A stretch of 64,000 nt of DNA from RGIG3528 sp045598045. GTDB taxonomy: Bacteria; Bacillota; Clostridia; Lachnospirales; Lachnospiraceae. Shown in pieces: positions 24,246-32,670 of the stretch (positions are counted from its first letter, which is position 1; each line of letters begins with the position of its first letter). The notes under the pieces were generated by a model. That model saw only the letters and a program-made list of their open reading frames with translations, was not told where the DNA came from and did not search any database. The stretch lies in assembly GCA_045598045.1 (NCBI GenBank), contig JAZLLG010000043.1, positions 1 to 64,000 on the forward strand. The letters are read 5' to 3'. The position numbers were made by a program, and so were the translations under genes.

Positions 24246-24788
24246 TTACTTCTTACCAGTCTTGCCGGCCTTACGTCTGATAACTTCATCAGCGTACTTA
24301 ATACCCTTGCCCTTATAAGGCTCAGGACGTCTCTGATTTCTGATTTCAGCTGCGTACTGACCAACTTTTTCTTTGTCGATACCCTTAACGGAAATCTTCA
24401 ACTGATCTGTAACTTCTGTTGTGATTCCTTCGGGATCGATCATTACTACAGGATGTGAGTATCCAAGTGTGAGTGTAAGCTCCTTACCTGCCTTAGCTGC
24501 TCTGTAACCTGTACCGTTGATTTCGAGGTCTTTCTGATAGCCTGCTGTAACACCTACAACCATGTTGTTGATGAGTGTTCTTGTGAGGCCGTGTAAAGAC
24601 TTCATTCTCTTTAAGTCGTTAGGACGGTTTACAACGATAACGCCGCCTTCGTTCTTAATTTCAAGTTCTGCGGGAAGAACTCTCTCAAGTGTTCCCTTAG
24701 GTCCCTTAACGGTAACCTTGTTATTTTCTGCTATTTCTACAGTAACACCTGCAGGGATAGCGATTGGCATCTTACCTATACGTGACAT
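24246..24788 (-). CDS. rplF: 50S ribosomal protein L6
   Basis: The 180-residue protein has the two repeated L6 folds, with SRIGKMPIAIPAGVTVEI at the start and RRPEPYKGKGIKYADEVIRR at the end. It sits near the sarcin-ricin loop and factor-binding site. A 102-base gap separates it from rpsH. Confidence 0.98.
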   Translation of the reverse strand: MSRIGKMPIAIPAGVTVEIAENNKVTVKGPKGTLERVLPAELEIKNEGGVIVVNRPNDLKRMKSLHGLTRTLINNMVVGVTAGYQKDLEINGTGYRAAKAGKELTLTLGYSHPVVMIDPEGITTEVTDQLKISVKGIDKEKVGQYAAEIRNQRRPEPYKGKGIKYADEVIRRKAGKTGKK

Positions 24789-24890
24789 GCCCGTACCTCC
24801 TAATATTTTTGTACCGGTGAACGCCTTCCCATCTCATGTCCGCTTCAGGCTGACACGAAGATGGAGGCCGTACCTTTTATAAGGTCTAGT

Positions 24891-25292
24891 TTACCAGATG
24901 AATGCAAGAACTTCGCCGCCAACGCCCTGAGCGCGAGCATCACGATCTGTGATAACGCCCTTGTTGGTGGAGATGATTGCTGTACCGAGACCGCCGAGAA
25001 CCTTCGGAAGCTCGTCCTTATTAGCATAAACACGAAGGCCGGGCTTTGAGATCTTCTTTAAGCCTGTGATAACCTTCTCATTCTTGTCTTTGCCATACTT
25101 TAATGTAATGACGATGTTCTTCTGAACGCCGTCTTCAACAACTTCATAACCCTTAACGTAGCCTTCCTTTACAAGGATGTCTGCAATAGCAAGCTTCATC
25201 TTGGAAGAAGGTACACTAACAGTATCGTGCTTAGCAGTATTTGCGTTACGGATTCTTGTAAGCATATCTGCAATCGGATCGCTCATTGTCAT
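24891..25292 (-). CDS. rpsH: 30S ribosomal protein S8
   Basis: The 133-residue protein binds the central domain of 16S rRNA. It begins MTMSDPIADMLTRIRNANTA, and its C-terminal half contains the signature GVITDRDARAQGVGGEVLAF. The first ATG fits the GGAGG spacing best. S8 is the autogenous repressor of the spc operon in some bacteria. Confidence 0.98.
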   Translation of the reverse strand: MTMSDPIADMLTRIRNANTAKHDTVSVPSSKMKLAIADILVKEGYVKGYEVVEDGVQKNIVITLKYGKDKNEKVITGLKKISKPGLRVYANKDELPKVLGGLGTAIISTNKGVITDRDARAQGVGGEVLAFIW

Positions 25293-25389
25293 AATGAAAT
25301 TTCCTCCTTAAATATTGCCATCTTGCGAAGTCCGGGTGTGCACCCGCTTATCGCAATGTTCCTGACTTGACCGAGCAGGTCATGTCATC

Positions 25390-25575
25390 TTACCAGGATG
25401 CCTTCTTTACACCCGGAATCTCGCCCTTGTATGCAAGTTCACGGAAGCATATTCTGCAGATACCGTATTTTCTAAGATATGCATGGGGACGACCACAAAT
25501 TTTGCAACGTGTGTAAGCCTGTGTAGAGAACTTAGGCTTGCGCTGCTGTTTTAACTTCATAGAAGTTTTTGCCAT
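25390..25575 (-). CDS. rpsZ: 30S ribosomal protein S14, zinc-binding type Z
   Basis: The 61-residue short form has the zinc ligands CKICGRPHAYLRKYGICRIC, two CxxC pairs. This C+ form is the usual housekeeping S14 of Firmicutes; a longer zinc-free paralogue used in zinc starvation is not in this window. Confidence 0.97.
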   Translation of the reverse strand: MAKTSMKLKQQRKPKFSTQAYTRCKICGRPHAYLRKYGICRICFRELAYKGEIPGVKKASW

Positions 25576-25598
25576 TATATTATCCTCCTATAGCTGCC

Positions 25599-26138
25599 TT
25601 ACTTAGCAAAAGGCATGCCGAACTGTGTGAGTAACTCACGAGCTTCTTCATCTGTCTTAGCTGTTGTAACGAAGATAATGTCCATACCACGAACTTTGTC
25701 AACCTTATCATATTCGATTTCAGGGAAGATAAGCTGTTCCTTGATACCAAGGGCATAGTTGCCTCTGCCATCGAATGCGTTGGGGTTAACGCCTCTGAAG
25801 TCACGTACACGAGGGAGTGAAAGGTTGATGAGACGATCTGCGAACTCATACATCTTTTCGCCACGAAGTGTAACCTTACAACCGATTGCAAGACCTTCTC
25901 TGATCTTGAAGTTTGCGATTGACTTCTTTGCCTTTGTAATAACTGCCTTCTGACCGGAAATCATTTCCATGTCCTTTACAGCAGACTCAAGTGCCTTAGC
26001 GTTTTCTTTTGCTTCGCCGACACCCATATTAATGACAATCTTGTCAAGCTTCGGGATCTGCATTACGTTCTTATAACCGAACTTCTTCTGCATTGCCGGA
26101 GCTATCTCATTATTGTATGTTTCCTTTAAACGTGCCAA
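25599..26138 (-). CDS. rplE: 50S ribosomal protein L5
   Basis: The 179-residue 5S rRNA-binding protein contacts the P-site tRNA. Conserved blocks are PKLDKIVINMGVGEAKENAK, the loop LPRVRDFRGVNPNAFDGRGN, and the end DEEARELLTQFGMPF. Confidence 0.98.
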   Translation of the reverse strand: MARLKETYNNEIAPAMQKKFGYKNVMQIPKLDKIVINMGVGEAKENAKALESAVKDMEMISGQKAVITKAKKSIANFKIREGLAIGCKVTLRGEKMYEFADRLINLSLPRVRDFRGVNPNAFDGRGNYALGIKEQLIFPEIEYDKVDKVRGMDIIFVTTAKTDEEARELLTQFGMPFAK

Positions 26139-26161
26139 AATATTGACCTCCTCTCACAGAA

Positions 26162-26479
26162 TTAGTCGATTACTTCACCTGTTGACTTAGCAACACGAAC
26201 CTTCTGAGGTCCCTTCTTGCCATCAACAGTCTTGAATCCAACTCTTGTAGCTTTACCTTTTACAACAAGCATAACGTTTGATGCATCGATGAAAGCTTCT
26301 TCATGGACAATGCCACCCTTAGGGTTAGCCTGTGAAGGTTTAGCATGCTTTGTAACGGTGTTGATGCCCTCAACGAGAAGCTTGCCGTCCTTAACAGCTG
26401 TAACCTTTCCTTCTTTGCCCTTATCCTTGCCGGCGATAACGCGAACGTTGTCACCCTTCTTAATCTTTTCCATTGACAT
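26162..26479 (-). CDS. rplX: 50S ribosomal protein L24
   Basis: The 105-residue assembly initiator contains a KOW motif (KIKKGDNVRVIAGKDKGKEG). GGAGG lies seven bases before the first ATG, which is preferred over the Met two codons in. Confidence 0.98.
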   Translation of the reverse strand: MSMEKIKKGDNVRVIAGKDKGKEGKVTAVKDGKLLVEGINTVTKHAKPSQANPKGGIVHEEAFIDASNVMLVVKGKATRVGFKTVDGKKGPQKVRVAKSTGEVID

Positions 26480-26490
26480 AGCGCATCCTC

Positions 26491-26859
26491 CTATAATACT
26501 TCGGGAGCAAGTGAAACGATCTTCATGAACTGTTTCTCTCTGAGCTCTCTTGCTACAGGCCCAAAAATACGTGTGCCCTTAGGATTATTGTCTTCTTTTA
26601 TAATAACTGCTGCATTGTCGTCGAAACGAATGTATGAACCGTCTTTACGGCGGATAGACTTTGTTGTACGAACGACTACGGCCTTAACAACATCGCCCTT
26701 CTTAACCATGCCGCCTGTTGTGGCATCCTTAACGGAAGCAACGATTACATCGCCAACGCCTGCATATCTTCTGGTTGAACCGCCCATTACGCGGATGCAA
26801 AGCAATTCCTTTGCGCCGGTATTGTCAGCAACCCTGAGTCTGGTTTCTGTCTGTACCAT
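26491..26859 (-). CDS. rplN: 50S ribosomal protein L14
   Basis: The 122-residue protein starts MVQTETRLRVADNTGAKELL and carries GDVIVASVKDATTGGMVKKG and the end FMKIVSLAPEVL. It forms an inter-subunit bridge. It is the first gene of the spc part; no separate promoter is visible after rpsQ. Confidence 0.98.
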   Translation of the reverse strand: MVQTETRLRVADNTGAKELLCIRVMGGSTRRYAGVGDVIVASVKDATTGGMVKKGDVVKAVVVRTTKSIRRKDGSYIRFDDNAAVIIKEDNNPKGTRIFGPVARELREKQFMKIVSLAPEVL

Positions 26860-26896
26860 TGTATGATACTCCTTTCCGAGTTTATGAAGCTAAGGA

Positions 26897-27154
26897 CTAT
26901 TTTGCCTTTTCAATGATTTCAACAAGTCTCCATCTCTTGTCCTTAGACAGAGGTCTTGTCTCCATAACCTTTACTCTGTCACCGACCTGGCACTCGTTAT
27001 TCTCATCATGAGCCTTAAGCTTATATGTTCTCTTAACGATCTTGTCGTAAAGAGGATGCTTTACATTGTCCACTACGGCTACAACGATAGTCTTATCCAT
27101 CTTATCGCTAACAACTTTGCCGATACGAACTTTTCTAAGATTTCTCTCTTCCAC
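26897..27154 (-). CDS. rpsQ: 30S ribosomal protein S17
   Basis: The 85-residue OB-fold protein has RKVRIGKVVSDKMDKTIVVA and the end RPLSKDKRWRLVEIIEKA. It is the last gene of the S10 part of the superoperon. Confidence 0.98.
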   Translation of the reverse strand: MEERNLRKVRIGKVVSDKMDKTIVVAVVDNVKHPLYDKIVKRTYKLKAHDENNECQVGDRVKVMETRPLSKDKRWRLVEIIEKAK

Positions 27155-27189
27155 AGTATTAACTCCTTTCGATAATAGTTATCTGTGCA

Positions 27190-27390
27190 TTAGTTCTGCT
27201 TTGAAGAAATAACAGTCTGAATACGAGCAATGTTCTTTCTTACGTCAGTGATTCTGCTTGTGTTATCAAGCTGATTTGTAGCGTTCTGGAAACGAAGATT
27301 AAAAAGTTCCTTCTTTGCTGCTACCAGCTCTTCATTTAACTCGGCTACGGACTTGTTCTGTAACTCTTCAACATATTTCTTAGTTTTCAT
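27190..27390 (-). CDS. rpmC: 50S ribosomal protein L29
   Basis: The 66-residue helical-hairpin protein starts at ATG 27390 (MKTKKYVEELQNKSVAELNE), eight bases after GGAGG. An upstream in-frame start would overlap rplP more and lacks a binding site. It lines the peptide exit tunnel. The start overlaps the rplP end by 11 bases. Confidence 0.97.
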   Translation of the reverse strand: MKTKKYVEELQNKSVAELNEELVAAKKELFNLRFQNATNQLDNTSRITDVRKNIARIQTVISSKQN

Positions 27391-27817
27391 TGTCCGCACC
27401 TCCATTTAACTGTTCCTTGGAAACAATCTTGCACTTTACGGGAAGCTTATGCATAGCAAGTCTGAGAGCTTCTCTTGCTGCCTCCTCGGGAACACCTGCA
27501 ATTTCAAATAATACACGACCGGGCTTAACTACTGATACCCAGTACTCAACTGTTCCTTTACCGGAACCCATACGTGTTTCAGCGGGCTTTGTAGTAACGG
27601 GCTTGTCAGGGAAAATCTTGATCCAAACCTTACCACCACGCTTTACGTAACGTGTCATGGCAACACGGGCTGCCTCAATCTGGTTACTCTTAATCCAAGC
27701 GGGCTCTGTTGCAACAAGACCAAACTCACCGTTTGAGATTGTGTTGCCTCTTAAAGCCTTACCCTTCATAGTGCCGCGGAACTGCTTACGGCGCTTAACT
27801 CTTTTTGGCATTAACAT
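27380..27817 (-). CDS. rplP: 50S ribosomal protein L16
   Basis: The 145-residue protein starts at 27817 (MLMPKRVKRRKQFRGTMKGK), matching the family start; 17 further in-frame residues upstream are not part of it. Conserved blocks are KIFPDKPVTTKPAETRMGSG and LFEIAGVPEEAAREAL. It organises the A-site tRNA-binding region. It lies one base after the rpsC stop. Confidence 0.98.
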   Translation of the reverse strand: MLMPKRVKRRKQFRGTMKGKALRGNTISNGEFGLVATEPAWIKSNQIEAARVAMTRYVKRGGKVWIKIFPDKPVTTKPAETRMGSGKGTVEYWVSVVKPGRVLFEIAGVPEEAAREALRLAMHKLPVKCKIVSKEQLNGGADNEN

Positions 27818-27818
27818 A

Positions 27819-28484
27819 TTATTTGTCTCCTCCTTCCTTCTTGGAAGCCTTGGTAGGAAGAACCTCACCGTTGTAAATCCATACCTTTACACCGAGCTTA
27901 CCATATGTTGTATCAGCCTCTGCGAAGCCGTAATCAATGTCAGCACGGATTGTCTGAAGAGGAATTGTTCCCTCAATGTAATGCTCGCTTCTTGCGATAT
28001 CAGCACCGCCAAGACGGCCGGAAACTGCTGCCTTGACACCCTTAACGCCGCTCTTCATTGTACGTCCCATTGTGGACTTCATAGCACGACGGAAGGATAC
28101 ACGGTTTTCAAGCTGCTGTGCAATGTTCTCGGCAACGAGCTGAGCGTTAGCATCAGGTCTCTTGATTTCCTTGATTTCAAGGCTGATCTTCTTGCCGCCT
28201 GCAACTTTTGCAACTTCTGTCTTTAAATTCTCGATTTCGGAACCGCCCTTACCGATAACTACGCCGGGCTTTGCTGTGTAGATGATGACCTTAGCCTGAT
28301 CTTCTGCACGTCTCTCGATCTCGATTCTAGCAATTCCTGCAGAATAAAGTTTCTTCTTCAGGAACTTTCTGATGTTGTAGTCTTCTACTAAGTTGTCTGC
28401 GAAACCGGACTCGGCATACCATTTGGAATCCCAGTCACTGATGACACCGACTCTTAATCCATGAGGATTAACTTTCTGACCCAT
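27819..28484 (-). CDS. rpsC: 30S ribosomal protein S3
   Basis: The 221-residue protein has a KH domain (KPGVVIGKGGSEIENLKTEV) and a C-terminal domain (GRLGGADIARSEHYIEGTIP). It forms part of the mRNA entry channel helicase. The length is usual for Firmicutes. Confidence 0.98.
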   Translation of the reverse strand: MGQKVNPHGLRVGVISDWDSKWYAESGFADNLVEDYNIRKFLKKKLYSAGIARIEIERRAEDQAKVIIYTAKPGVVIGKGGSEIENLKTEVAKVAGGKKISLEIKEIKRPDANAQLVAENIAQQLENRVSFRRAMKSTMGRTMKSGVKGVKAAVSGRLGGADIARSEHYIEGTIPLQTIRADIDYGFAEADTTYGKLGVKVWIYNGEVLPTKASKKEGGDK

Positions 28485-28496
28485 GATTTGCCCTCC

Positions 28497-28886
28497 TTAT
28501 CTCTCGTCCAGCACTACTGTGATGTGACTCATACGCTTTAAGATTCTGTAAGCTCTGCCCTGTGCTCTGGGATGAATTCTCTTCATTGTGGGAGCGCAGT
28601 TAGCGTAGCACTCTGCTACATAAAGCTTTGCAGGATCCATACCATTATTGTTCTCTGCGTTAGCTACTGCGGACTTGAGTAACTTTTCGATTAAGGTAGA
28701 TGCATATCTGGGATTGTAAGCTAAAATACCAAGTGCTGTCTGCACATCTTTGCCTCTGATAGCGTCGAGTACAAAGCAAGCCTTCTGAACGCTTACGCGT
28801 GCATAGCTGAGCTTTGCTGACGGACGCTTATCTCTCTGGCTTTCGTTTCTATCACGCTTAATTTGGGATCTATGTCCTTTAGCCAT
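28497..28886 (-). CDS. rplV: 50S ribosomal protein L22
   Basis: The 129-residue protein starts at ATG 28886 (MAKGHRSQIKRDRNESQRDK). The upstream in-frame extension lies in the rpsS-rplV gap and is rejected. The beta-hairpin tip that narrows the exit tunnel lies around KRIHPRAQGRAYRI. The N-terminal basic extension is longer than in Bacillus. Confidence 0.96.
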   Translation of the reverse strand: MAKGHRSQIKRDRNESQRDKRPSAKLSYARVSVQKACFVLDAIRGKDVQTALGILAYNPRYASTLIEKLLKSAVANAENNNGMDPAKLYVAECYANCAPTMKRIHPRAQGRAYRILKRMSHITVVLDER

Positions 28887-28963
28887 GATAAACCTCCTAT
28901 TAATTTCGGCGGCTCTCCGCCGGTACTTTTCCACCTGCAAGCCTTAAAGGCTGCGGTCATTAA

Positions 28964-29239
28964 CTAATTTGTCTTCTTCTCGTCTTTGCCGTGGCCACGG
29001 AATGTTCTTGTAGCTACGAACTCGCCAAGCTTATGTCCAACCATATCTTCGGTAATGTATACCGGAACATGTCTTCTTCCGTCATGGACAGCGATTGTAA
29101 GGCCAACCATCTGAGGGAAGATTGTAGAACGTCTTGACCATGTCTTAATGACTGTCTTGTCGCCGCTCTTAACAACAGCGTCAACCTTCTTCTCTAAAGA
29201 AGCATCAATAAACGGTCCTTTTTTAAGTGAACGTGCCAT
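28964..29239 (-). CDS. rpsS: 30S ribosomal protein S19
   Basis: The 91-residue head protein starts MARSLKKGPFIDASLEKKVD and carries TWSRRSTIFPQMVGLTIAVH and GHKLGEFVATRTFRGH, all near invariant in the family. Confidence 0.98.
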   Translation of the reverse strand: MARSLKKGPFIDASLEKKVDAVVKSGDKTVIKTWSRRSTIFPQMVGLTIAVHDGRRHVPVYITEDMVGHKLGEFVATRTFRGHGKDEKKTN

Positions 29240-29261
29240 TATTATTCTTCCTCCTTATCAA

Positions 29262-30107
29262 CTATTTTGTTAAAGCCTTGCCATCACGTCTTCTCATGAT
29301 GAGCTTGTTAGAAGCCTTCTTCTTATCTCTCGTCTTATAACCAAGAGCAGGCTTGCCCCAAGGTGTTGACGGGCCGGGACGACCAACAGGACACTTACCT
29401 TCACCACCACCATGAGGATGGTCGTTCGGGTTCATTACGGAACCACGTACTGTAGGACGGATGCCCATGTGACGCTTACGTCCGGCATTACCAATGTTAA
29501 CAAGGTTGTGGTCGATGTTACCAACCTGACCGATTGTAGCACGTCCCTCGATGGGAACCATTCTCATTTCGCCTGAAGGGAGACGAAGTACTGCGTACTT
29601 ACCTTCCTTAGCCATGAGCTGTGCAGCATTACCTGCAGCACGTACAAGCTGGCCGCCCTTACCGGGAATGAGCTCAACGTTGTGGATTTCTGTACCAACC
29701 GGGATCTTGCTCATAGGAAGGCAGTTACCAACTCTGGGCTCTGCGTTCTCACCGTTCATAACTGTCCAGCCGATCTGGCAGCCTGCGGGAGCGAGGATGT
29801 ATGCCTTCTGTCCATCTGCGTAGCAAATGAGAGCAATGTTTGCTGATCTGTTAGGATCGTATTCAACGGTTAAAACCTTTGCAGGGATACCGTCTTTGTT
29901 TCTCTTGAAGTCGATGATTCTGTATTTTCTTCTGGAACCACCGCCCTGATGTCTTACTGTAATCTTTCCCTGATTATTACGACCTGCATTCTTCTTTAAT
30001 GAAACAAGAAGTGACTTCTCGGGGGTTGTGCATGTAATCTCAGAAAAGTCTGAAACGGTCATATTTCTTCTGGAAGGTGTATAGGGAGAATATGATTTAA
30101 TTCCCAT
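29262..30107 (-). CDS. rplB: 50S ribosomal protein L2
   Basis: The 281-residue protein starts at ATG 30107 (MGIKSYSPYTPSRRNMTVSD); 14 upstream codons are rejected. It is needed for subunit joining and peptidyl transfer. The invariant His region is visible in PNDHPHGGGEGKCPVGRPGP. A 133-base gap with no clear motif separates it from rplW. Confidence 0.98.
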   Translation of the reverse strand: MGIKSYSPYTPSRRNMTVSDFSEITCTTPEKSLLVSLKKNAGRNNQGKITVRHQGGGSRRKYRIIDFKRNKDGIPAKVLTVEYDPNRSANIALICYADGQKAYILAPAGCQIGWTVMNGENAEPRVGNCLPMSKIPVGTEIHNVELIPGKGGQLVRAAGNAAQLMAKEGKYAVLRLPSGEMRMVPIEGRATIGQVGNIDHNLVNIGNAGRKRHMGIRPTVRGSVMNPNDHPHGGGEGKCPVGRPGPSTPWGKPALGYKTRDKKKASNKLIMRRRDGKALTK

Positions 30108-30240
30108 TTTAATTACTCCTTTCGATGTGTAACGCAATACGTAATGCAAAGCATTTTTTCTACGTTACTCCTTTAGTTCTGTCTGTGCTCCGATACACTC
30201 GAAGCCGTGTTAACTGTCATCACTTAATGATGATTATTTA

Positions 30241-30540
30241 TTAAAGACCTGCGAAGATTTCGATTTCAGCGCTGTCAGCTGTAAGCTGAACGATTGCTTT
30301 CTTCTTCTCTGATGTCTTACCTGTTGTCATGCCACGTCTGCGGTTCTTACCGTCCTGGAGCATTGTGTTTACCTTGGCAACCTTAACACCTGCAAACATC
30401 TTTTCAACAGCTTCTTTGATCTGAGTCTTTGTAGCATCCGGATTAACGGAGAATGCGTACTTCTTCTCAGCCATGGAGTTCATGCTCTTCTCTGTAACGA
30501 TGGGAGCTAAGATAACGTCATAATACTTAAGATCTGCCAT
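30241..30540 (-). CDS. rplW: 50S ribosomal protein L23
   Basis: The 99-residue protein lies at the tunnel exit and docks trigger factor and SRP. It starts MADLKYYDVILAPIVTEKSM. The ATG shares one base with the rplD stop (TAATG). Confidence 0.98.
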   Translation of the reverse strand: MADLKYYDVILAPIVTEKSMNSMAEKKYAFSVNPDATKTQIKEAVEKMFAGVKVAKVNTMLQDGKNRRRGMTTGKTSEKKKAIVQLTADSAEIEIFAGL

Positions 30541-31160
30541 TATGCGTACACCTCCTCGATCTTCTTAACTGCATCCTTAGCGATAACAACTGCATCATAC
30601 TTCATGATGTCAAATACGTTGATGCTGCCGGATTCTGTTGTTCTAACGTCGGGAATGTTCTTAGCAGAAGCAATAACGTTTGCATCCTTCTCTGCTGTGA
30701 TAACGAGTGCCTTGTCAAGGTTAAGACCCTTAAGAAGGGAAGCCATAACTTTTGTCTTGATTTCAGGAACTGTAAGGTTATCGATAACAAAGAACTTGTC
30801 CTCTGCTACCTTAGAAGTAAGTGCAGACTTGATAGCAGCTGCCTTTTCCTTCTTGTTCATCTTTAAGGAGTATTCCTTCGGCTTGGGAGCGAATACAACG
30901 CCGCCGCCTGTCCACTGAGGGGATCTTGTTGAACCCTGTCTTGCGTGGCCTGTACCTTTCTGCTTCCAAGGCTTTGCACCGCCGCCGCTTACTTCTGCAC
31001 GTGTCTTTGCACTCTGAGTGCCCTGACGCTTGTTAGCAAGCTGACCAACTACTGCCATATGCATAAGATGCTCATTAACTTCTACTGCGAAGACTGCATC
31101 GTTGAGTTCAAGTGAACCAACTGCTGAGCCTTCCATATTGTAAACTTTTACGTTTGCCAT
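30540..31160 (-). CDS. rplD: 50S ribosomal protein L4
   Basis: The 206-residue protein has the extended tunnel loop (KTRAEVSGGGAKPWKQKGTG) and a globular domain. In Escherichia coli L4 represses the S10 operon through its leader; whether that applies here is unknown. Confidence 0.98.
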   Translation of the reverse strand: MANVKVYNMEGSAVGSLELNDAVFAVEVNEHLMHMAVVGQLANKRQGTQSAKTRAEVSGGGAKPWKQKGTGHARQGSTRSPQWTGGGVVFAPKPKEYSLKMNKKEKAAAIKSALTSKVAEDKFFVIDNLTVPEIKTKVMASLLKGLNLDKALVITAEKDANVIASAKNIPDVRTTESGSINVFDIMKYDAVVIAKDAVKKIEEVYA

Positions 31161-31187
31161 TTTAGTTGTTTCCTCCTTTCTTAGAGA

Positions 31188-31823
31188 TTACTTACCGCTC
31201 TTTACGGTTTCCTTTAAGGTGATAAGCGCCTTCTTGGGTCCGGGAACTGCACCCTTTACGAGGATAAGGTTGTTATCAACATCAACCTTAGCAACCTCAA
31301 GATTCTGAACAGTTACCTTTACATTACCCATCTGTCCGGGCATATGCTTTCCGGGGAATACACGGCCGGGTGTTGTTGCAGGTCCGTTAGAACCGGCATG
31401 TCTGTGATACTTGGAACCGTGCTTCATAGGTCCTCTGGAAAGACCATGTCTCTTGATGGCGCCCTGGAAACCTTTACCCTTTGAAATACCTGTTGCGTCA
31501 ATCTTATCACCTGCAGCAAAGATGTCTGCCTTGATTTCCTGACCTACAGTGTACTCAGCGGCGTTTTCAAATTTGAATTCTCTAAGAAATCTCTTAACTG
31601 AAACACCGGCCTTTGCAAAGTGTCCCTTTGCGGGCTTGTTAACGAGTGACTCTCTGATGTCACCAAAACCTACCTGTACAGCAGCGTATCCGTCGTTCTC
31701 TTCAGTCTTAACCTGAGTAACAACGTTCGGAGTTACCTGGAGTACGGTTACAGGAATAACCATTCCTGCTTCGTCAAAGATCTGTGTCATACCGATCTTT
31801 GTAGCTAAAATAGCTTTCTTCAT
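31188..31823 (-). CDS. rplC: 50S ribosomal protein L3
   Basis: The 211-residue assembly initiator has ATKIGMTQIFDEAGMVIPVT at the start. The loop toward the peptidyl transferase centre is seen in MKHGSKYHRHAGSNGPATTP. It follows rpsJ after 116 noncoding bases. Confidence 0.98.
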   Translation of the reverse strand: MKKAILATKIGMTQIFDEAGMVIPVTVLQVTPNVVTQVKTEENDGYAAVQVGFGDIRESLVNKPAKGHFAKAGVSVKRFLREFKFENAAEYTVGQEIKADIFAAGDKIDATGISKGKGFQGAIKRHGLSRGPMKHGSKYHRHAGSNGPATTPGRVFPGKHMPGQMGNVKVTVQNLEVAKVDVDNNLILVKGAVPGPKKALITLKETVKSGK

Positions 31824-31939
31824 TTTGAATCTCCTTTCAAAAATCTACAGCGGGCCACAATGTCATTTCCTTAATAATAGGAACGCATCATGCAGCCATA
31901 CTAGATGGTCGAAGGAACCATCTATTGGTTTGCCTGTGA

Positions 31940-32254
31940 TCACATCTTGATTACGATATGAACGCCGGCAGGGATCTCAAGTCTGGAAAGAGCATCTACA
32001 GTTTTCTGTGTAGGCTCGATTACGTCAATCAGTCTCTTGTGTGTTCTCTGCTCGAACTGCTCACGGCTATCCTTGTACTTATGTACGGCACGGATAATCG
32101 TAACAACCTCTTTCTTTGTCGGAAGCGGAACGGGTCCACTTACCTTAGAGCCGGTCTTCTTTGCAGTCTCAATGATCTTCTGAGCAGAAGCATCGATTAA
32201 CTGATGATCGTAAGCCTTGAGTGTGATTCTCATCACGTTTTTGTTGTTAGCCAT
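31940..32254 (-). CDS. rpsJ: 30S ribosomal protein S10
   Basis: The 104-residue protein, also the NusE transcription antitermination partner, has RITLKAYDHQLIDASAQKII and PLPTKKEVVTIIRAVHKYKD. It is the first gene of the superoperon, after a leader of about 300 nt. Confidence 0.98.
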   Translation of the reverse strand: MANNKNVMRITLKAYDHQLIDASAQKIIETAKKTGSKVSGPVPLPTKKEVVTIIRAVHKYKDSREQFEQRTHKRLIDVIEPTQKTVDALSRLEIPAGVHIVIKM

Positions 32255-32556
32255 AAAAAATGTCGCCTCCTATTCGCACTTTTTAAATCAGTACGACAAG
32301 CGGTGACTGTACACACACTCGTGTGTTTCATGCCACCCGGAATAACAAACCATGACATCTGTGGGAATCCACAGCGCATGGCTGCTTATGATTGCTCAAC
32401 CTCCCGAATAGGCTGAATTACACGTTCGCGGATTTCTCCGCACTTTGTTTAGTACAGTGACTTGTCGTCAGTATTATTACTTGACATTCGCTCCACGGAA
32501 AACCTGCTTCTTTCGAAGCAGCAACCTCACGCTTCATCGCTATCAAGGTCACAACG
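32255..32556 (-). promoter_or_regulatory. Untranslated leader of the S10 superoperon
   Basis: About 300 nt lie between the predicted transcription start and rpsJ. Clear hairpins are CTGCTTC/GAAGCAG (32504-32521), GCGGA/TCCGC (32428-32441), a nested CCATG-CTGTGG/CCACAG-CATGG (32350-32381) and ACACAC/GTGTGT (32311-32326). No T-tract follows any of them and no ORF is credible. The length and structure suggest post-transcriptional control, possibly by a ribosomal protein, but no match to a known leader class could be established. Confidence 0.6.
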
Positions 32557-32562
32557 AGAGGC

Positions 32563-32591
32563 ATTATACACCCTAAAATGTATAAATGCAA
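32563..32591 (-). promoter_or_regulatory. Main promoter of the S10-spc-alpha superoperon
   Basis: TTGCAT (32586-32591) and TATAAT (32563-32568) are 17 bases apart on the minus strand. Confidence 0.8.
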
Positions 32592-32634
32592 TACTTTTTT
32601 CACGAAAAAATAAAAAAAAGATAAAAAGATAACT

Positions 32635-32664
32635 CAAAAATTCCGGCAGGTTTCCCTGCCGGAA
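32635..32664 (-). terminator. Terminator of the trigger-factor/SurA-like gene
   Basis: TTCCGGCAGG and CCTGCCGGAA form a perfect 10-bp stem with a 4-nt loop (32641-32664), followed by TTTTTGAG on the minus strand. It separates this gene from the S10 promoter. Confidence 0.92.
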
Positions 32665-32670
32665 TAAGAA

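Noticed and set aside
32418..32603. 61-codon ORF in the S10 leader
   Set aside because: Its start lies upstream of the promoter, so the main transcript would not contain it.
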